Below are positions 18,125-28,797 of a stretch of DNA of 64,000 nt, one piece after another. Source of the stretch: Flavobacterium flabelliforme (GTDB taxonomy: Bacteria; Bacteroidota; Bacteroidia; Flavobacteriales; Flavobacteriaceae); the NCBI RefSeq assembly GCF_017948675.1, contig NZ_JAGFBU010000001.1, positions 992,001-1,056,000 of the forward strand, read 5' to 3'. The translations under genes were made by a program, and so were the position numbers. Numbering within the stretch: position 1 is the first letter of the stretch; each line of letters starts with the position of its first letter. The notes beneath the pieces are model-generated. The model did no database searches, was not told the DNA's origin, and was given only the letters and a program-made list of their open reading frames with translations.

Positions 18125-19072
18125 TTAGATAAAATATTTCGCTTTAATTTTATCAGCAATAACCTGTGCTAATCGCTCGTGGCTTTCAAATGTCCAACCA
18201 GCAATATGTGGTGTTAAGATAGCATTTTTGGCTTTCAATAGATACTGAAAAGCTTCTGGAGTTTGTTTGTCTTGAAAAAGGGTTTCAAAAGATCCTTTTT
18301 CATATTCTAAAACATCCAAACCAGCACCTAGAATCTTACCCGATTGCATTGTTGCAACTAAATCGGCCGTTACAATATTATTGCCTCTAGAGGTATTTAT
18401 AATCCAAAATGGTTTCTCGAAATCGTTAATAAATTCGGAATTAACCATTTTATCCGTTTCCTCCGTCCAAGGGATATGCAAACTCAATACATCTATATTT
18501 TTCTGTAATTCTTCTAATGTGACTTGTCTAGCATTAGTATCACCCACATTTTCCTTTATATCATAACACAGCACTTTTACATCAAAACCTTGGAGTTTTT
18601 TAGCAAAAGCTTTCCCCATATTTCCGTAACCAATAATCCCTACTGTTTTACCATCAAGCTCATAGCCTCGATTGCTTTCTCTATTCCAATGACCGGATTG
18701 AATCTCACTGTGCGCTTGATTCAATTTGTTAAAAAGAGAAAGGATCATTCCTAAAGCATGCTCTGCAACAGCATTTCGATTCCCTTCTGGCGCAGCTATA
18801 AGAGTTATATTTTTGCTTTTAGCATAATCACAATCGATACTTTCTAATCCTGCTCCTACTCGAGCGATAAATTGCAAATTAGTAGCTTTATCCAAAAAAG
18901 TTTGATCAATTTTGAAACGGCTGCGAATCACGATTCCTTGATAATCGTGAATTTTATTTTCAATTTCTTCTTTTGAAGAAGTGAAGTCGCTATGATTTAT
19001 AAATCCAGCATCTTGAAGTTTATCCCATAAAACGGAATTATTACTATCTATGTGAAGCACTTTAATATCCAT
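18125..19072 (-). CDS. D-2-hydroxyacid dehydrogenase (phosphoglycerate dehydrogenase-like)
   Basis: An NAD-dependent oxidoreductase of 315 residues. Family features: GVGxG-type substrate loop ARVGAGLESID, Rossmann motif GIIGYGNMGKAFAKKL, the NTSRG segment with catalytic Arg region, and a catalytic His in LTPHIAGWTFESHERL. It lacks the ACT and intervening domains of long SerA enzymes, so it is the short form. It may act in serine synthesis, but 2-hydroxyacid dehydrogenases are hard to assign by sequence alone and no serine gene is adjacent. Confidence 0.88.
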   Translation of the reverse strand: MDIKVLHIDSNNSVLWDKLQDAGFINHSDFTSSKEEIENKIHDYQGIVIRSRFKIDQTFLDKATNLQFIARVGAGLESIDCDYAKSKNITLIAAPEGNRNAVAEHALGMILSLFNKLNQAHSEIQSGHWNRESNRGYELDGKTVGIIGYGNMGKAFAKKLQGFDVKVLCYDIKENVGDTNARQVTLEELQKNIDVLSLHIPWTEETDKMVNSEFINDFEKPFWIINTSRGNNIVTADLVATMQSGKILGAGLDVLEYEKGSFETLFQDKQTPEAFQYLLKAKNAILTPHIAGWTFESHERLAQVIADKIKAKYFI

Positions 19073-19218
19073 AAAAAATTATATTTTTTTGATACCTCAA
19101 ATAAACAAAAAAATTACGGTTTATCATTTTTAGAAAGGTATTTTGAGTCTAAATTTGTAAATTAGCGCTCTCAATTTTTATTACCTTATAAACAAACGTA
19201 ATAAATGAAAACTGAAAA

Positions 19219-20373
19219 ATGAAATTAACAAAAACGTTCAAAGCTTTTTTTGAAAGCGAAAAATCGGGTGGTCTTTTATTGCTTTCTGTAACCATTCTTT
19301 CTCTTTTATTGGCTAATTCACCTATTCAAACAGATTACATTGCATTTTGGGAAACCAATCTTGGCAGTCATTCAATCACTCATTGGATAAATGACGGCTT
19401 AATGACTATTTTCTTTCTATTGATCGGGTTAGAATTAGAACGTGAGATGTATCAAGGAGAATTATCTAATATAAAAAATGCATCCTTACCAATTTTTGGC
19501 GCTTTAGGTGGAATGATTGTACCAGCGGGATTGTTTCTTCTTTTGAATTTTGGAACAATAACACAAAATGGCGCAGGTATTCCTATGGCGACTGATATTG
19601 CATTTGCCATTGGTATTTTATCCCTTTTGGGAAATCGTGTTCCTACTTCTCTAAAAGTTTTTTTAACGGCTCTTGCTGTTATAGATGACATCGGTGCCAT
19701 TTTAGTAATTGCAGTATTCTATACCGACAATATTGCTTTTACCAACTTACTTATTGCGTTTGCCATAATGGGTTTCTTGTTTATTCTTAACAGAAGAAAA
19801 GTTCATAATTTGCTTCCTTATCTAATAGGTGGTGCTGCCATGTGGTATTTTATGCTAAATTCTGGTGTTCATGCAACAATAACAGGAGTTTTATTGGCGT
19901 TTGTAATCCCTTTTGGTGATGGTAGCAAGAAAACTTCTTCGTATAAATTACAGCACTTTTTACACAATCCTGTAGCTTTTATCATTCTTCCGTTATTCGC
20001 TATGGCCAATACAGGAATCGCAATAGGTTCTGATTGGCATGAAGGTTTAAATCATCCTAATACAATTGGTATTATCGTTGGTCTTGTTGTTGGGAAACCA
20101 TTAGGAATATGGCTTTTCTCGTTTGCAGCAGTTAGTTTTGGCATTTGCACCTTACCTAAAGATTTAAAATGGACCAATATTTTAGGAGCCGGAATGCTTG
20201 GAGGAATAGGATTTACAATGTCTATATTTATAACATTGCTCGCTTTTAAGAATGACGGACAAGAAGTGATTACGTATTCTAAAATAGCCATTTTAATAGC
20301 TTCTTTTATTGCTGGAACAATTGGTTTTTTATGGTTGAAATACAACTTGAAACCAGACAGAAGAAGAAAGTAA
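19219..20373 (+). CDS. nhaA: Na+/H+ antiporter NhaA
   Basis: Exports sodium in exchange for protons at the inner membrane. The 384-residue protein has about 12 membrane helices. The ion-binding Asp pair is in LAVIDDIGAILVIA and the conserved Lys in VVGKPLGIWLFS; family segments GLELEREMYQGEL and GGIGFTMSIFI are also present. A TAAATTTG at 19150-19157 may be its -7 element. A terminator separates it from convergent proC. Confidence 0.97.
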   Translation: MKLTKTFKAFFESEKSGGLLLLSVTILSLLLANSPIQTDYIAFWETNLGSHSITHWINDGLMTIFFLLIGLELEREMYQGELSNIKNASLPIFGALGGMIVPAGLFLLLNFGTITQNGAGIPMATDIAFAIGILSLLGNRVPTSLKVFLTALAVIDDIGAILVIAVFYTDNIAFTNLLIAFAIMGFLFILNRRKVHNLLPYLIGGAAMWYFMLNSGVHATITGVLLAFVIPFGDGSKKTSSYKLQHFLHNPVAFIILPLFAMANTGIAIGSDWHEGLNHPNTIGIIVGLVVGKPLGIWLFSFAAVSFGICTLPKDLKWTNILGAGMLGGIGFTMSIFITLLAFKNDGQEVITYSKIAILIASFIAGTIGFLWLKYNLKPDRRRK

Positions 20374-20392
20374 ATTACTTTATATAACACAT

Positions 20393-20431
20393 AAAAAAAG
20401 CCCTAGTTTAATATTAAACTAGGGCTTTTTT
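20393..20431. terminator. Bidirectional terminator
   Basis: A perfect stem of 17 bp (AAAAAAGCCCTAGTTTA and its complement) with a 4-base loop, between convergent nhaA and proC. Confidence 0.92.
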
Positions 20432-20484
20432 GTATTCAATACAATAAAAATTGCTGAAAGAACAACTTACTTTTAGTACAATAG

Positions 20485-21261
20485 TTATCCTTTAATTTGC
20501 TTTAAAGAAGTTTTAATACCTCTAATCAATGACGAACTAAAACCATGCATCTCCATTTCATTTAATCCTGCAATAGTACAACCTTGAGGTGTAGTTACAC
20601 GGTCTATTAATTGTTCTGGATGTACTTTTTCCTCTAAGAGCATTTCTGCAGCTCCTTTGACTGTTTGGGCAGAAATAGCTAATGCAGTTTGCCAATCAAA
20701 ACCAATCTCTATTCCTGCTTGCATAGAAGCTCTTATGTAGCGCAAAGCAAAAGCAGTTCCACTAGCAGCAAGAACAGTAGCAGCATCCATCAATTTTTCG
20801 TCAATAATAGGAGCAGTTCCTAAACTTTGAAAAAGCGAAATCACACTCTGTGCTTTTACTGAGTTTTTTTCTTGAAAAGCAATACACGTAGCCGATGCAC
20901 CAAACTGCGCTGCAATGTTTGGCATAATTCTGATGGCAGTATTAGAATCTCCTATTTTACTTTGCAAGTTTTCAATAGAAAGACCACTGACAGCAGAAGC
21001 AATAGTTTTATTTGAAATTACAGGTAGAATTTCATTCAAAACAACATCAACCTGATAGGGTTTTATGGTCAAAATAATAATATCAGCTTCTTGAATTTGA
21101 TGTATGTTATTACTAGAAACAGTTGCCCCTAACTTCTCCAGATACAAAATACTTGAAGTATTTCTCCTGGTTATGGTTACTTGGTTATCCGATGAGAATT
21201 TAGACAATCCTAAGGCTATAGAAACACCTAGGTTGCCGCCGCCAATAATATGTACTTTCAT
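20485..21261 (-). CDS. proC: Pyrroline-5-carboxylate reductase
   Basis: Last step of proline synthesis (NADPH-dependent). The start at 21261 (MKVHIIGGGNLG) is preferred because it places the first strand of the Rossmann fold at the N-terminus as in the family; an in-frame start 10 codons upstream is unlikely. 258 residues. Conserved parts: GGGNLGVSIALGLSKF, IRIMPNIAAQFGAS, and the C-terminal signature TPQGCTIAGLNEME. It is monocistronic. Confidence 0.95.
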   Translation of the reverse strand: MKVHIIGGGNLGVSIALGLSKFSSDNQVTITRRNTSSILYLEKLGATVSSNNIHQIQEADIIILTIKPYQVDVVLNEILPVISNKTIASAVSGLSIENLQSKIGDSNTAIRIMPNIAAQFGASATCIAFQEKNSVKAQSVISLFQSLGTAPIIDEKLMDAATVLAASGTAFALRYIRASMQAGIEIGFDWQTALAISAQTVKGAAEMLLEEKVHPEQLIDRVTTPQGCTIAGLNEMEMHGFSSSLIRGIKTSLKQIKG

Positions 21262-21360
21262 GCTGGTTTTGGTTTGTCTATCATTTAGCACAAATCCCTT
21301 GAAGAAATTGTATTTAAAAGAAAGAATGGATTGGTTAGTTGTATTTTTTTGAAACTCTAT

Positions 21361-22713
21361 TTAAAAACCTAATATCAGTTTTGCAATAGAGAAATAAATC
21401 AAAATTCCACATATATCATTACTTGTGGTTATAAAAGGCCCTGTTGCCAGCGCGGGATCTATTCCAAATTTATCTAATAATAGTGGGATAAAAGTTCCAA
21501 TTAATGATGCAATAATAATTACAGAAATTAAGGCAATAGTGACAATTATACCAATAATAAATTCAACGTTCAATAAAAAATGACTTCCTAAAAACAAGAT
21601 AATTGCTAGAATAACTCCATTTAGTAAGCTTAAAGAAACTTCTTTTACCAATCTATTAAATAACGATCCGCTAAGGGTATTATTTGCCAATCCTTGCACA
21701 ATGATTGCCGAAGATTGTACGCCAACATTTCCTGCCATTGCAGCTATTAAAGGGGTAAAAAAGAACAATTTCCCATGCTCTTCCATTGCGCCTTCAAATA
21801 AACCTAGCACTCTAACAGAAACAAAACCTCCTAAAAGTGCTAATACAAGCCAAGGCAAACGCGCCTTTGTATGCTCAAGAATACTATCATCGGCTTCCAC
21901 ATCTTGAGAAATACCCGCAGCTAATTGGTAATCCTGATCGGCTTCTTCCTTGATTACGTCTAAAATATCATCAATTGTTATCCTTCCAACCAAACGACCC
22001 AATTCATCTACAACTGGAATGGCTTCTAAATCGTATTTTTGCATGATACGAGCGACCTCAACATCTTCAGTATCAACTTTTACAGAGTTTAATTTTCTAA
22101 TGTAAACATCACTAATAGCTGTTCTTGATGAAGTTGTGAGCAAGTCTTTAAGTGACAAACGCCCTTTCAATCTATCCTCATCATCTACCACATAAATAGA
22201 ATGCACTCGAGAAATGTTTTCGGCCTGCATACGCATTTCTTTTACACAAGTAAGCACATTCCAATTTTCATTGACTTTCACCAACTCTTTATGCATAATT
22301 CCACCAGCGGTTTCCTCATCATAACGAAGCAAGTCCACAATATCCTTGGCATGCTCAACATCCTGAAGTTCTGATATTACCTCCGCTTTCAAATCTTGTG
22401 AAAGCTCCCCAATAATATCAGCCGCATCATTAGTTTCTAACTCATCTAATTCTTCTGCAATCTCTTTTGCTGAAAGTCTACTTAATATATTTTCACGAAG
22501 ATCATCCTCTAACTCTAGAAGAATTTCGGCTGTTTTATCACTATCTAGAACTTTAAAAATATAGGTTGCTTCATTAAAATCCAGCTCATCAAGAATTTCT
22601 GCAATATCAGCATGGTGCATATCATTCAATAAAACCTCCAATTGCTTGTCGTTCTTATTTTGAATAAGTAGCTCTAATTCCTGAATTAATTCTTTACTGA
22701 TTTTAAACTCCAT
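21361..22713 (-). CDS. mgtE: Magnesium transporter MgtE
   Basis: A Mg2+ channel of the inner membrane. The 450 residues show the MgtE plan: an N-terminal superhelical domain (about 1-130, with the many acidic DELD and [10 protein letters not shown] segments), a CBS pair (about 135-255, [20 protein letters not shown] and [18 protein letters not shown]), and five membrane helices (about 285-450). The pore-lining segment is [14 protein letters not shown]. The start overlaps rsmA by 11 bases, so they form an operon. Confidence 0.97.
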   Translation of the reverse strand: MEFKISKELIQELELLIQNKNDKQLEVLLNDMHHADIAEILDELDFNEATYIFKVLDSDKTAEILLELEDDLRENILSRLSAKEIAEELDELETNDAADIIGELSQDLKAEVISELQDVEHAKDIVDLLRYDEETAGGIMHKELVKVNENWNVLTCVKEMRMQAENISRVHSIYVVDDEDRLKGRLSLKDLLTTSSRTAISDVYIRKLNSVKVDTEDVEVARIMQKYDLEAIPVVDELGRLVGRITIDDILDVIKEEADQDYQLAAGISQDVEADDSILEHTKARLPWLVLALLGGFVSVRVLGLFEGAMEEHGKLFFFTPLIAAMAGNVGVQSSAIIVQGLANNTLSGSLFNRLVKEVSLSLLNGVILAIILFLGSHFLLNVEFIIGIIVTIALISVIIIASLIGTFIPLLLDKFGIDPALATGPFITTSNDICGILIYFSIAKLILGF

Positions 22714-23482
22714 CGGCTTCTATTTTTTGAGTCAATTCTATAAATTGTTCTACATTAAGTTGTTCTGGTCTAAGATCAAAAACAATATCTTCACGTAATT
22801 TATCAGATAAGTTCATAGTTTTTAAACTATTGCGAAGTGTTTTTCTGCGTTGTTGAAAAGCCGTTTTGACTACCGTAAAAAATAATTTTTCTCCACAAGG
22901 CAAACTATAATCTTCTTTTCTGCGCAAGCGTAAAACACCCGATTTTACTTTTGGTGGTGGTATAAATACATTTTCGTCTACAGTAAATAAATATTCAGCA
23001 TCATAAAAAGCTTGTACTAAAACTGATAGAATTCCGTAAGCTTTTGTTCCTTTTTTTTCACAAATGCGTTGTGCCACTTCTTTTTGGAACATTCCAGCAA
23101 ACTCAGGAATCTGGTTGCGATATTCTAATGCTCTAAAAACAATTTGAGTCGAAATATTATAAGGGAAATTGCCAATAATTGCAAACTGTTTGCCTTCAAA
23201 AATTTCGTTGATATTGTATTTCAAGAAATCCTTAGAGATGATTTTATCTTTTAATTTAGGATAATTTTCATCTAAATAAGTAACTGATTCTGTATCGATT
23301 TCAATTACATAAGTATTGATAGGTTTATCCAATAAATATTTAGTCAAAACACCCATTCCAGGTCCAATTTCTAAAACATCATCATAACCAACTAAGTTCA
23401 GCGTATCTGCAATATCTTTTGCAATGCTTTCATCTTTTAAGAAATGCTGTCCCAGATGTTTTTTGGCTTTTACTTTTTCCAT
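22703..23482 (-). CDS. rsmA: 16S rRNA dimethyladenosine transferase
   Basis: Dimethylates two adjacent adenines near the 3' end of 16S rRNA during small-subunit maturation. At 259 residues it has normal length. [13 protein letters not shown] opens the protein; [11 protein letters not shown] is SAM motif [11 protein letters not shown] is the NLPY-type catalytic motif; and [14 protein letters not shown] and [12 protein letters not shown] mark the C-terminal domain. It is translated just ahead of mgtE (11-base overlap). Confidence 0.97.
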   Translation of the reverse strand: MEKVKAKKHLGQHFLKDESIAKDIADTLNLVGYDDVLEIGPGMGVLTKYLLDKPINTYVIEIDTESVTYLDENYPKLKDKIISKDFLKYNINEIFEGKQFAIIGNFPYNISTQIVFRALEYRNQIPEFAGMFQKEVAQRICEKKGTKAYGILSVLVQAFYDAEYLFTVDENVFIPPPKVKSGVLRLRRKEDYSLPCGEKLFFTVVKTAFQQRRKTLRNSLKTMNLSDKLREDIVFDLRPEQLNVEQFIELTQKIEADGV

Positions 23483-23662
23483 ATTTTAATTGCGAGGCAC
23501 AAGGCATTCTCGCTTAATTTTAGTGTTATATTCTCTCACAAGACTTTAAAAATAACCCTTGAGAATGATTTAGCAGATAAGTGCTAACTGTATTTATTTT
23601 TTAGCTAAGAACACAATTAGAAAGTGATTCTAGATTTGAAACACAAGAAATTTAATCTATAT

Positions 23663-23974
23663 TTAATGATCAGAAATCAATTCTAATTCCGTTCTAAATG
23701 CTAGCATTTTATCACCAAATAATTTCTGTCCTTCTTCGCGAAAACCTGCTGCATCTTCTTGATAATATTTTTCGAGCGTTTCTTTGCTATCGGTGGTATA
23801 TTGAACAGAATAGGTTGTTCCGCCCATTTCTTCTTCAATTAAAACACGAACCATTCTGGCTGAAGAAAATTTTCCTGTCGCTAGAACTTCTGGAATATGC
23901 TTGTGACGCATCCAAACCATCCATTGGTCGTGCACGCTTTCGTGTATGTTTGTGGTAACGTTGTATATGATCAT
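23663..23974 (-). CDS. DUF4286 family protein
   Basis: A small cytosolic protein of 103 residues starting MIIYNVTTNIHESVHDQW, matching DUF4286, a ferredoxin-like alpha/beta fold of unknown function. No signal or membrane segment. The gap of 180 bases to rsmA contains no gene I can identify; the gene may be cotranscribed with the upstream TPR protein (84 bases away). Confidence 0.85.
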   Translation of the reverse strand: MIIYNVTTNIHESVHDQWMVWMRHKHIPEVLATGKFSSARMVRVLIEEEMGGTTYSVQYTTDSKETLEKYYQEDAAGFREEGQKLFGDKMLAFRTELELISDH

Positions 23975-24058
23975 TATTTTTATTTAGTGTTTTAATTTTG
24001 AATCAAGACTTATGTAAAATCTACTCTCAAAATGGTTAATCTTCAATGTAAAATCATT

Positions 24059-25837
24059 TTATAAATTCGTATCGCCTCGCAATTGTCTGAATTTTTTTCT
24101 AGCTTCAACAAAATAAATACTGTCTTGATGATTAAAAATTATCTTCTCGTACAAAGGTTTTGCTTTTTCAGGTTCTTTTAGTTCTTTGTTATAAATTTCG
24201 GCCGAAAAAAACAATGCTTCATCACTATAAATCCCTTCAGCGTGATGATCAATTATGCTTTGATACTGGCTTAAAGCCAAAGTAAAATCACCTAGTTTTT
24301 CGTAAACTTGTCCCAATCGCAATAATGTAACTGCTTCTATTTCTTGGCCTTTAAAACTTTTTAAAATAGATTGAAATTGTGCAATTGCTTCTTGGTTTCT
24401 ATTTTGATATAAAAGATAATCTCCTTTTGCAAATTGTTTTAATGCCGTTTGAGTAGAATCTGCAGCGGTATTATCATTTATTAATAAAAAATATTCTAAA
24501 GCATCGTTAGCAATCAACTGTGTGTTGGCTGCTTTTAATTCTTTAAATTGCTTTAACGCCCAATCAAAATCTGTTTTAAAATAACTAGTTTTAGCCGCTT
24601 TTAAAGTAGCTTCATGTGCTAGAACATCATTTTTTAAGTCCAATTCAATCTGCGAATAATACAATAATGCTTGATTAAATTTTTCTTCATAGAGAAAAAT
24701 ATCTGCCAACTCCATTTTAGCTTTGGCCGCATCATATTCATTCAATCGCAATTCTAAAGCTTTCTTTACAATTGCCTTAGCTTCTTCTGGTTTTTTTAAA
24801 TTAAACGCTACAAAATGTGCCTGAATCAATTGCAAAGATAAGGTAAATGGACTTATCTCATATTCTCGCAATAAATTAGACAGATCGGTATTTATAATGG
24901 GCAAATCTTTTTCAGTGGCTTTTTCGATTCTCATCTCCATCAAATAGGAATTCGCCTGAATTAACAATTCTAAATCTTTAGTATTTTGCAACACAAATAC
25001 TAAAATTTCCTGTGCTGCTTCCTGATTGTCTTCCTCTATTGCCAATTGTGCTAGGTTTACAATACTGTTAAGCGATTCTGGATTGCGTTTATAAATCGCT
25101 TTTTCCTGTACAAATGCTTTTTCAAACTCTTTTTGTTGAACGTAAAACCAACTTAAATAGCGATTCCAAAAAATGTCTTGATTTTTTTGTGTTCTCAAAA
25201 TCAGTGCTTTTCTGAGCATTTCATTAAAATTGGCATCTCCATCATCTGCCAGATAACGTACAAATTGATTTTGAATTCTAATTGCATTTTGAGGATTCTT
25301 GTAAGCATCATCTAAAAAAGTTCCAATCATCATTTCTGTATTACCCAACTGACCGTAAAGCAAACCTATTTGGAAATTAAAATTATCATTAGGTTCAATT
25401 GCTATGGCGGTTTGATATGCTTTTAAAGCATATTCTAAGAGCACTTTTCGCTCAAAAGAGGTAGAAATGCCATATACTTCCATTGGGTTTTTCTTGATGC
25501 GGTCTAAAGCTTGATCATAATAAGAAGTGGCTTTAGTTTCTTTTTTTTGCAACTGAAAATTATAACCCAATTCTACAAGAAGCGTACCTTGCTTGTATTT
25601 ATCCAAACGTTGTTGAATGGCTTTCTCAGCAACATCAAATTGCTGTAATTGCTGATAACAATCAATAGTTCTTAAAAAATATTGTGTGTTTTGAGGCGTA
25701 TTCTGTAATAATTCTTCAAAACCAATTTTAGCTTTTTCAAAATCTCCTTTTTCATAATAATACTGCGCTAATTGTTCGTTTTGAGCGAATCCAAATAGCG
25801 ACACTAATAAAGTAATAAAGAGGAAAAAAAATCTCAT
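24059..25837 (-). CDS. Secreted tetratricopeptide repeat protein
   Basis: 592 residues with a signal peptide (MRFFFLFITLLVSLFGFAQ) and TPR-type helices throughout (for example YYYEKGDFEKAKIGFEELL, LGNTEMM and LGQVYEKLGDFTLALSQYQS). TPR solenoids mediate protein-protein contacts; this one acts in the periplasm, possibly at the outer membrane. It lies downstream of serS and upstream of DUF4286 on the same strand. No enzyme domain is seen, and the partner is unknown. Confidence 0.85.
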   Translation of the reverse strand: MRFFFLFITLLVSLFGFAQNEQLAQYYYEKGDFEKAKIGFEELLQNTPQNTQYFLRTIDCYQQLQQFDVAEKAIQQRLDKYKQGTLLVELGYNFQLQKKETKATSYYDQALDRIKKNPMEVYGISTSFERKVLLEYALKAYQTAIAIEPNDNFNFQIGLLYGQLGNTEMMIGTFLDDAYKNPQNAIRIQNQFVRYLADDGDANFNEMLRKALILRTQKNQDIFWNRYLSWFYVQQKEFEKAFVQEKAIYKRNPESLNSIVNLAQLAIEEDNQEAAQEILVFVLQNTKDLELLIQANSYLMEMRIEKATEKDLPIINTDLSNLLREYEISPFTLSLQLIQAHFVAFNLKKPEEAKAIVKKALELRLNEYDAAKAKMELADIFLYEEKFNQALLYYSQIELDLKNDVLAHEATLKAAKTSYFKTDFDWALKQFKELKAANTQLIANDALEYFLLINDNTAADSTQTALKQFAKGDYLLYQNRNQEAIAQFQSILKSFKGQEIEAVTLLRLGQVYEKLGDFTLALSQYQSIIDHHAEGIYSDEALFFSAEIYNKELKEPEKAKPLYEKIIFNHQDSIYFVEARKKFRQLRGDTNL

Positions 25838-25891
25838 ATTTATTGTTATTGTTTCTAAATCGAGTGTTAAGTCGAAATTATTTTAAACGCG

Positions 25892-25936
25892 AATTCGCAA
25901 ATTTTCATTATTTAAAAAAGAAAAAATTTGCGAATT
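25892..25936 (-). terminator. Possible terminator between serS and the TPR gene
   Basis: A perfect 14-bp stem (AATTCGCAAATTTT/AAAATTTGCGAATT) with a 17-base loop, 26 bases after the serS stop on the minus strand. The tail is only moderately T-rich, so termination may be partial. Confidence 0.5.
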
Positions 25937-25962
25937 TACGTTTATTTCAAAAAAGCTGTAAT

Positions 25963-27234
25963 TTAATCTATAATATCAAATCCGCAGTACGGACGCAATA
26001 CTTCTGGAATTACAATTCCTTCTGGCGTTTGATAATTTTCTAAAATCCCAGCTAAAACTCTTGGCAAGGCTAATGAACTTCCGTTTAAAGTATGTGCCAA
26101 TTGGTTTTTTCCGTCTTTGTCTTTGAAACGCAATTTCAAACGATTTGCTTGAAAAGTTTCAAAGTTAGAAACAGAAGAAATTTCTAACCAACGATCTTGC
26201 GCGGTTGAAAAAACTTCAAAATCATAGGTCAAAGAAGCGGTAAAACTCATGTCTCCACCACAAAGACGTAAAATTCGGTAAGGTAATTTTAATTCTTGAA
26301 GTATCGATTTTACATGTTCTACCATTCCGTCTAAAGCTTCATACGATTTATCAGGATGCTCCACTCGTACAATCTCTACTTTATCAAATTGGTGCAAACG
26401 GTTTAATCCACGCACATGCGCTCCATAAGAACCCGCTTCTCTACGGAAACAAGGTGTATAAGCGGTGGTTAAAACAGGTAATTCATTTTCATTCAAAATC
26501 ACATCACGAAACAAGTTAGTAACTGGAACCTCAGCAGTAGGAATCAAGTACAAATCATCTGTTTTATCATGATACATTTGTCCTTCTTTGTCTGGTAATT
26601 GTCCTGTTCCGTAAGCAGAAGCTTCATTTACCATGTGAGGAACTTGAACTTCACTGTAACCTGCAGCCGTATTTTTGTCTAGGAAATAATTGATTAGTGC
26701 GCGTTGCAATTTTGCTCCTTTTCCTTTATAAACTGGAAATCCTGCTCCAGTAATTTTTACACCCAATTCAAAATCGATGATGTCATATTTTTTTACTAAT
26801 TCCCAATGTGGCTGAGCGCCTTCATGTAAAACGGGAATAGCACCTTCTTGAAAAACGTTTAAATTTTCCTCTGGAGTTTTTCCTACTGGAACAATATCAG
26901 CCGGAAGATTTGGCAACGTATATAATTTTTCTAAAAGTTCTGCAGCTAGAACATCAGCAGATTCTGCCAACTTCTTACTTTTTTCTTTTAATAAAATTGT
27001 TTTTTCTTTTAGAATTGCGGCTTTTGATTTCTCGCCACTTTTCATCAATTCCCCAATATCTTTGGATAATTTATTAGATTCTGATAAAATTCCGTCTAAC
27101 TCTACTTGCGTAGCACGACGTTTTTCATCTAGTTGTACCACTTCTTCAACAATACTTTTGGCATCCATATTTTTTTTTGCCAAAGCATTGATTACTTTCT
27201 CTTGATTCTCTCTAATAAATGCAATTTGTAACAT
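25963..27234 (-). CDS. serS: Seryl-tRNA synthetase
   Basis: Charges tRNA-Ser. At 423 residues it is full length. The N-terminal long coiled-coil arm that contacts tRNA covers about residues 25-105 (Lys/Glu-rich). Class II core: motif 2 in FRREAGSYGAHVRGLNR, the segment EISSVSNFETFQANRL, and motif 3 in NGSSLALPRVLAGILEN. Start MLQIAFIRENQEKVI is typical. Confidence 0.98.
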   Translation of the reverse strand: MLQIAFIRENQEKVINALAKKNMDAKSIVEEVVQLDEKRRATQVELDGILSESNKLSKDIGELMKSGEKSKAAILKEKTILLKEKSKKLAESADVLAAELLEKLYTLPNLPADIVPVGKTPEENLNVFQEGAIPVLHEGAQPHWELVKKYDIIDFELGVKITGAGFPVYKGKGAKLQRALINYFLDKNTAAGYSEVQVPHMVNEASAYGTGQLPDKEGQMYHDKTDDLYLIPTAEVPVTNLFRDVILNENELPVLTTAYTPCFRREAGSYGAHVRGLNRLHQFDKVEIVRVEHPDKSYEALDGMVEHVKSILQELKLPYRILRLCGGDMSFTASLTYDFEVFSTAQDRWLEISSVSNFETFQANRLKLRFKDKDGKNQLAHTLNGSSLALPRVLAGILENYQTPEGIVIPEVLRPYCGFDIID

Positions 27235-27428
27235 AATTGGGTTTTTATAACTATTATATTTCTATTAATGAAAGCAAATTTAAGGAAATGTTTGCTAGAA
27301 ACGACTGAAAAATCAGTGATTTGTGTTTTGTAATTTCTAGGAAGAATTTCAAGAATGATTACAAATACAACAGTCTAGCTATTTCATGAATTAAATTTAA
27401 ACTAATCTACCACCACTATTCTTAAATC

Positions 27429-27968
27429 CTATTCTCTCTTTATTTCATGACCTACAAACTCTTCAAGCGCCGCAAACATATCGTCTACAGAAAGTACTTC
27501 AAGATCGGGATGTGATTTTAAGAATTCTGCATTGCGTTGTACCAAATTTTCTTCAATTTCAAAAAAAGTATCATTATTCATCAAATCACGAACTGGATTT
27601 ACACCTTCTAGCTTTCCTTTAAAAAATTTATCTCTTTTTACGCTGCTCATCAACTTGACTTTCTTGCATTGTTTCTGAAATAATTCTAGATGTTTTTCGG
27701 CACCAAGCAATTGCAATCCTTCTTCTATCAATTCATTCAATTCTGTGTTCCATTGAGAATTATAGACAAATTGTGCAAAATTACCTTCTGTATATTGAGA
27801 CGTATAATAATCTAGATAATAACTCATCAAGGCATCTTCATGAATTAAATCATCATCGATTTTTTCCTCGCGCATTAAATTAATCACCAAAATATTCGAA
27901 TTGATAACATCTTGTGGGTTTTCGCTACTTGCTGCTGTTTCTGAAATTATGATTCTACCGAATTCCAT
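27429..27968 (-). CDS. DMP19/DUF4375-like protein
   Basis: A 179-residue cytosolic protein that appears mostly helical. The segment YYLDYYTSQYTEGNFAQFVYNSQW resembles the DMP19 (DUF4375) family in its Gly/Phe/Asn-rich helix pair, a family that includes a DNA-mimic protein in Neisseria. The product is acidic overall, fitting that family, but a DNA-mimic role is only an inference. No operon partner is clear; serS lies downstream by about 195 bases. Confidence 0.7.
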   Translation of the reverse strand: MEFGRIIISETAASSENPQDVINSNILVINLMREEKIDDDLIHEDALMSYYLDYYTSQYTEGNFAQFVYNSQWNTELNELIEEGLQLLGAEKHLELFQKQCKKVKLMSSVKRDKFFKGKLEGVNPVRDLMNNDTFFEIEENLVQRNAEFLKSHPDLEVLSVDDMFAALEEFVGHEIKRE

Positions 27969-28060
27969 TGCTTATATTTTTAAAGAGTTTGCACGCAAAT
28001 TTCGGATAAAAGAATAATACAAACACAAAAAATCATGCTTGTTTGCCTTTATATGGAATA

Positions 28061-28099
28061 AAAAAAAACGGAAACAACTTTAAAAGTCGTTTCCGTTTT
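28061..28099 (-). terminator. Terminator of the small lipoprotein gene
   Basis: A stem built on AACGGAAAC/GTTTCCGTT with one internal mismatch, followed on the minus strand by a long T-run (A 28059-28068 on the plus strand). Confidence 0.75.
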
Positions 28100-28137
28100 A
28101 ATACATCTCAAAAACTTACGATGTAAAAATAACTAAA

Positions 28138-28557
28138 TTATCTGGTGTAAACTGATATTGCTGTACCATTTTTTAACTTTAATTCAGTAAGAGTAAGATT
28201 AACAATATCATAAGTAGTGGTTACACCATTTATAACAGTTGTTAATTTATTATCTGGTCTGCTATAAGTTCCTGAAACTGTTGTTAAAGCACATGGACTT
28301 AAAGTAGAATCATAATCTCCTGAAACTAATGTGTTATCAATTTTAAAACTAAGATAATCATGATCACATCCTGTTACATTTTGTGGCGGATCTACCAATG
28401 TCTCTACACCACCAATATTTGTACCCACTTTTACTACACCCCATTTTCCTGTAATAGGAATAATTGTTGCTCCTTCATTTTCATCATTACTGCTACAAGA
28501 AGTTGCAAATAATCCGATACTCAATGTTAATGCTAATAATATGCTTCTAATTTTCAT
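28138..28557 (-). CDS. Lipocalin-like small lipoprotein
   Basis: 139 residues from the start at 28557 (MKIRSILLALTLSIGLFATSC), which gives a proper lipoprotein signal with Cys21. An in-frame start 25 codons earlier would put untypical residues in front and is rejected. The mature part is a beta-rich pattern with GKWGVVKVG near the start and a Cys pair (GCDHDYLSF and SPCALTT), as in lipocalin-like Bacteroidota lipoproteins. Function unknown; probably on the periplasmic or outer face. Confidence 0.8.
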   Translation of the reverse strand: MKIRSILLALTLSIGLFATSCSSNDENEGATIIPITGKWGVVKVGTNIGGVETLVDPPQNVTGCDHDYLSFKIDNTLVSGDYDSTLSPCALTTVSGTYSRPDNKLTTVINGVTTTYDIVNLTLTELKLKNGTAISVYTR

Positions 28558-28797
28558 GTTTGTTTGTTTATAATTAATAATGGCTAAATTAACTTGATAG
28601 CGTTTAAAAATTGTTACATAGTATTTGGTCATATTTACATAATTACTTCATTTTATTATTTAGTTCAAAAGCATTAATTTATCAAAGATTGTTTATTTGA
28701 TTATACAAAGCGCTTTCACACATACAACTAGCAGTAAAAAAATATATTTTTGTAGGAAAAAAAACAATATATTTGAGAAACCATATAATTTCAATGT

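Noticed and set aside
23483..23662. Small gene or terminator after the DUF4286 gene
   Set aside because: Only a short GCGAG/CTCGC pairing is visible, with no T-run and no good reading frame.
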